Positions 6,461 to 9,142 of a stretch of 9,142 bases of DNA are shown in pieces; the stretch's first letter is position 1, and each line of letters opens with the position of its first letter. The notes under the pieces were generated by a model. It was given only the letters and a program-made list of their open reading frames with translations, had not been told where the DNA came from and made no database searches. Position numbers and translations under genes: made by a program. Origin of the DNA: Geminicoccaceae bacterium (GTDB lineage Bacteria; Pseudomonadota; Alphaproteobacteria; Geminicoccales; Geminicoccaceae); contig JAGREZ010000049.1 in NCBI GenBank assembly GCA_020446285.1, positions 1 through 9,142 on the forward strand, written 5' to 3'.

Positions 6461-7062
6461 GCGCAGGCAGCCGCCAGAAATTCATCGAGCAACACATGCA
6501 GGCGCTCCTGCTCGCGGTCGTTCATGCACAGAACGATCAGGCCACCAATACCGGATGGTTCGCTGGACAGTCTTACACGCACGACGATCGAGGTGTCCGG
6601 TTCCTCGTCGGACGGCAACATGCGATTGGGATCGCCTTTCACGAATTCCGGCAGATGGATTTCGAGCGAGCGGCCAAACGTATTGGCAACGGCTCCAAGA
6701 CACCCGTTGAGCAGGATATTGCCGAGTTCGGACATCGCTTCCGCCTCGAGCTCCTGGGCCTGTTCGCCGGACAGTTCGTCGCCGAGAAGGATGTTCACCA
6801 GTTGAACGCTGCTCTTTTCGAGAAAGAACAGAATGGCCGTACCATTGAAGTCACCCGAGAAGGACTGGCGAATTCCCACGGCCTTGTCGGACAGCTCGAC
6901 CTCCAGCATCCGCTCGAGATCGCCGGAATTGACGAACTCGACCGCCGGCACGGAAAACAGGATCTCCTGCCCGACCATCTCGTAGAGCACGGCCGCAGCC
7001 TTGCCGATTCCGATATTCAGGATCTCGGTAAGACCATCGACATGGCTTGGTGACCAACTCAT
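6457..7062 (-). CDS. CheC-family phosphatase (CheC/CheX/FliY type)
   Basis: The protein has 201 residues. CheC-family proteins remove phosphate from the receiver aspartate of CheY-like regulators. Their known active-site pattern is (D/S)xxxExxN-x22-P. It is found twice here: D9-E13-N16-x22-P39 and E108-E112-N115-x22-P138. The second has Glu instead of Asp/Ser at its first position; the catalytic E and N are intact in both. The surrounding sequence (LNIGIGKAA, SELGNILLNGCLGAVANTFG) also fits. No chemotaxis genes are in view, so the likely substrate is the response regulator encoded just upstream. The genes are joined by ATGA overlaps at both ends (7059-7062 with the regulator, 6457-6460 with the kinase), and the start has only a weak ribosome binding site. 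Family confidence is high; the substrate is inferred. Confidence 0.92.
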   Translation of the reverse strand: MSWSPSHVDGLTEILNIGIGKAAAVLYEMVGQEILFSVPAVEFVNSGDLERMLEVELSDKAVGIRQSFSGDFNGTAILFFLEKSSVQLVNILLGDELSGEQAQELEAEAMSELGNILLNGCLGAVANTFGRSLEIHLPEFVKGDPNRMLPSDEEPDTSIVVRVRLSSEPSGIGGLIVLCMNDREQERLHVLLDEFLAAACA

Positions 7063-7442
7063 TGAGCGGCTTTCTGTCCCATAAGCGACTCGACCTTCTC
7101 GAGCGTGATCGGCTTGTCGAGAAATCCGATTCCGAGCCCGGCCGCCCGTTCCCTGATCACTTCCTGGATATTGGCCGTGCAGAGGACGATAGACGCATCA
7201 GGATCGATCGCGCGGATCCTCTCGGCCAGATCGAGACCGGTACCGCCCGGCATGTTGAGATCGAGGAACGACAGGTCCGGACGCACGTCATTCCAGACCT
7301 CGAAGCCACTCGCAACATCCTTGCCTTCCGAAATGGCAGCATCCGGAAAGATCCTGGACAGCAGGTTCCTGCCCATCCCGCGCGCAAGCGAACTGTCGTC
7401 CACAATGAGAATCTTGCGGATATCTGCTGCATTCACGGCCAT
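7059..7442 (-). CDS. Single-domain response regulator (CheY-like receiver)
   Basis: The protein has 127 residues and is a receiver domain only. The conserved phosphorylation residues are visible: the acidic pair D15-D16 in ILIVDDSSLAR, the phospho-acceptor D61 in FLDLNMPGGTGL, T89 in IVLCTAN, and K110-P111 in LDKPIT. With no output domain, it should act by binding a partner protein. AAGGAG (complement of 7455-7460) lies 12 bases before the ATG at 7442. Longer in-frame starts (7541, 7616) would add an N-terminus unlike any receiver domain and run across the intergenic stem-loop, so they were not chosen. It is the first gene of a unit with the CheC-type phosphatase and the degenerate kinase. 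These are its likely partners, although phosphate would have to come from another donor. Confidence 0.92.
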   Translation of the reverse strand: MAVNAADIRKILIVDDSSLARGMGRNLLSRIFPDAAISEGKDVASGFEVWNDVRPDLSFLDLNMPGGTGLDLAERIRAIDPDASIVLCTANIQEVIRERAAGLGIGFLDKPITLEKVESLMGQKAAQ

Positions 7443-7560
7443 ATCCTGTTCATGCTCCTTTGCGAGGGCGGTCCGTTCCGCGACGGCATCAGCCCGATAA
7501 TCGCAAACGGCTATGAACAATTGTTTAACGATCCGGGACATCAGACAGGTACCGGAAACG

Positions 7561-7598
7561 ACAGGGGCTCCCCGGACTTCGCCCGAAGAGCCCCCTGT
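7561..7598 (-). terminator. GC-rich stem-loop downstream of rpoC
   Basis: ACAGGGGCTC (7561-7570) pairs with GAGCCCCCTGT (7588-7598), giving a 10-bp stem with one bulged base. A smaller CTTC/GAAG hairpin (7577-7588) can form inside it. Read on the minus strand it lies about 115 bases past the rpoC stop and is followed by TCGTTTCC, only a weak T-run. It probably helps separate rpoBC transcription from the response-regulator unit. Confidence 0.45.
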
Positions 7599-7679
7599 TG
7601 CCCCTGGAATGATCACCGGCCCGAGCAGCTCCCGATCATGCCCTGTGTCTGGAGCCGCTATAGAGCCACATTTCCTGAT

Positions 7680-7702
7680 CGTTCAGATGTTTCATCTGAA
7701 CG
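7680..7702 (-). terminator. Perfect hairpin just after rpoC
   Basis: CGTTCAGATG (7680-7689) and CATCTGAACG (7693-7702) form a perfect 10-bp stem with a 3-base loop. It starts 12 bases after the rpoC TAA on the minus strand, the expected place for a terminator. No T-run follows on that strand, so it may instead be a processing or mRNA 3'-end stability element. Confidence 0.5.
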
Positions 7703-7714
7703 GGGAAAACCCGC

Positions 7715-9142
7715 TTACTCGGCCGATGGAAAGCCCGGCATTTCCGGAATCCGCATCGGCGCATCATCGATATCCAGCTCGAGTGGCGGTGCCGAAAAAC
7801 GCTCGTCATCAGCCTTGAGCTTCTTCAGGCGCGGCAGGACGCCGCCGGTACCGGCCGGGATCAGACGCCCGACGATGACATTCTCCTTGAGACCGGCAAG
7901 CCTGTCGATCTTGCCCGAGAAGGCCGCGTCGGTGAGCACTCTCGTCGTTTCCTGGAAGGAAGCCGCCGAAACGAAGGACTGTGTCTGCAGGCTCGCCTTC
8001 GTGATGCCCTGCAGCACCGCGAAACAGGTCGCGGGCCGGCGATCCTCGGCAACTGCCCGGGCATTGACCCGATCGAATTCGATGCGGTCGATCTGCTCAC
8101 CGACCAGGAACGTCGTTTCGCCAGGATCGACGATCTCGACCTTCTGCAGCATCTGCCGGACAATGACCTCGATGTGCTTGTCATTGATCCGCACACCCTG
8201 GAGATTGTAGACTTCCTGAATCTCGTGCACGAGGAACGCCGAAAGCGCCTCGACACCGAGCACCCGCAGAATGTCATGAGGCACCGGGTTGCCATCGACG
8301 ATCAGATCGCCCGGCTTCACGATGTCACCTTCCTGCACGATCACATGCCGGCCCTTGGGGATGAGATAGTCCACCGGCTCGAGATCCTCGTCGGCCGGAA
8401 CGATCTTCAGACGACGCTTGTTCTTGTAGTCCTTGCCGAATTCGATCTTGCCCTCGACCTCGGCGATGATCGCCGGATCCTTGGGCTTGCGTGCCTCGAA
8501 CAGTTCGGCAACGCGCGGCAAACCACCGGTAATGTCACGCGTCTTCGAGGCCTCCTTCGGCAGACGGGCGAGAATGTCACCCGCATGAACCTTCGCCCCC
8601 GCATCGACATTGAGGATCGCCGCCACCGGCAGATAGTAGCGGGCCTCGTTGCCGGACGGCAGCATGATCGGATTGCCTTCATCGTCCTGCAGCAGGATGG
8701 ACGGACGCAGATTTCCCGCTCGCGCCGACTGACGCCAGTCGATCAGCTCCTTGCTGGCCTTGCCCGTCGTCTCGTCGACCACCTCGCGGAAGGAGATCCC
8801 CTCGACCATATCCTGGAACACCACGGAACCATTGGTCTCGGTGACCACCGGCAAGGTGTGCGGATCCCATTCGGCAAGAACCTGGTCCTTTTCGACGGCG
8901 CTGTCGGGAGCCACGCGAAGGCGGGTACCGTTGGGAAGCTTGAAACGCAATTTCTCGCGGCCGACCTCGTCATAGACGACGAGTTCCGAATTGCGTCCGA
9001 GAACCACCATCCGCTCCTGGCTGTCCTGCACCAGACGCGGATTGATGATCTTCATGATGCCGGCGACCGGAGCCTCGACCTGCGACTGCTCCGCCTGTCC
9101 TTGCGCGGCACCGCCGATGTGGAACGTGCGCATGGTGAGCTG
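7715..9142 (-). CDS. rpoC: RNA polymerase beta' subunit, C-terminal part (partial)
   Basis: This is the last ~475 residues of the beta' subunit of RNA polymerase; the 5' part lies beyond the right edge. The visible protein begins QLTMRTFHIGGAA. This is the trigger-loop region, whose M, R, F and H residues contact the incoming nucleotide (M932, R933, F935 and H936 in E. coli). Further conserved blocks follow in order: WDPHTLPVVTE, DITGGLPRVAELFEARKPK, PHDILRVLGVEA, GVRINDKHIEVIVRQML, ITKASLQTQSFVSAASFQETTRVLT and GLKENVIVGRLIPAGTG. It ends at TAA (7715-7717) after a short, poorly conserved tail. No frameshift or stop interrupts it. In many alphaproteobacteria rpoBC is followed by the rpsL-rpsG-fusA ribosomal genes; here the next genes are the response-regulator unit on the same strand. 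Confidence 0.98.
   Translation of the reverse strand, partial: QLTMRTFHIGGAAQGQAEQSQVEAPVAGIMKIINPRLVQDSQERMVVLGRNSELVVYDEVGREKLRFKLPNGTRLRVAPDSAVEKDQVLAEWDPHTLPVVTETNGSVVFQDMVEGISFREVVDETTGKASKELIDWRQSARAGNLRPSILLQDDEGNPIMLPSGNEARYYLPVAAILNVDAGAKVHAGDILARLPKEASKTRDITGGLPRVAELFEARKPKDPAIIAEVEGKIEFGKDYKNKRRLKIVPADEDLEPVDYLIPKGRHVIVQEGDIVKPGDLIVDGNPVPHDILRVLGVEALSAFLVHEIQEVYNLQGVRINDKHIEVIVRQMLQKVEIVDPGETTFLVGEQIDRIEFDRVNARAVAEDRRPATCFAVLQGITKASLQTQSFVSAASFQETTRVLTDAAFSGKIDRLAGLKENVIVGRLIPAGTGGVLPRLKKLKADDERFSAPPLELDIDDAPMRIPEMPGFPSAE

Noticed and set aside
7443..7616. N-terminal extension of the response regulator
   Set aside because: The extra residues do not resemble a receiver domain and would include the GC-rich stem-loop; the AAGGAG site supports the start at 7442.
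7047..8210. Long open frame (387 codons) on the + strand across the response regulator and rpoC end
   Set aside because: It runs antisense to two well-supported genes and through the intergenic hairpins; its composition looks like reverse-strand noise.

Overview
The window is high-GC bacterial chromosome, most likely from an alphaproteobacterium. The basis is the RpoC C-terminus, the GC-rich codon usage, and a tRNA-Glu(UUC) with an encoded CCA tail. No species is claimed. No transposase, integrase, phage gene or CRISPR array was seen, so the region reads as ordinary chromosome with some accessory regulatory and metabolic genes.

Left part (1-1581): a LysR-family regulator on the + strand sits behind an AT-rich, palindrome-rich promoter region. 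It is followed by tRNA-Glu(UUC) on the - strand and then a stretch of nearly 390 bases with no credible gene. Middle-left (1582-3015): a compact + strand cluster encodes a small exported PepSY-like protein, a four-helix cytochrome b561-type membrane protein and a membrane-anchored LuxR-type regulator. A strong hairpin lies between the first two genes. Together they look like a membrane redox module with its own regulator; that link is inference. Middle (3177-5279): a hydantoinase/oxoprolinase A-subunit gene stands without its usual hyuB partner in view.

Right part (5222-7442, - strand): three genes are joined by ATGA stop/start overlaps, in the order single-domain response regulator, CheC-type phosphatase, PAS-histidine kinase. 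The kinase keeps a normal-looking ATP-binding domain, but the residue expected to be the phosphorylated histidine is asparagine. The regulator has all its phosphorylation residues but no output domain, and the CheC protein keeps two catalytic motifs with correct spacing. This is the most unusual unit in the window: a possible non-chemotaxis phospho-signalling switch built around a pseudokinase. The kinase gene converges on hyuA, and the two coding regions overlap by 58 bp at their 3' ends.

Right edge (7715-9142, - strand): the C-terminal third of rpoC, cut by the window edge within the trigger-loop region. About 270 bases with two stem-loops separate it from the signalling unit.
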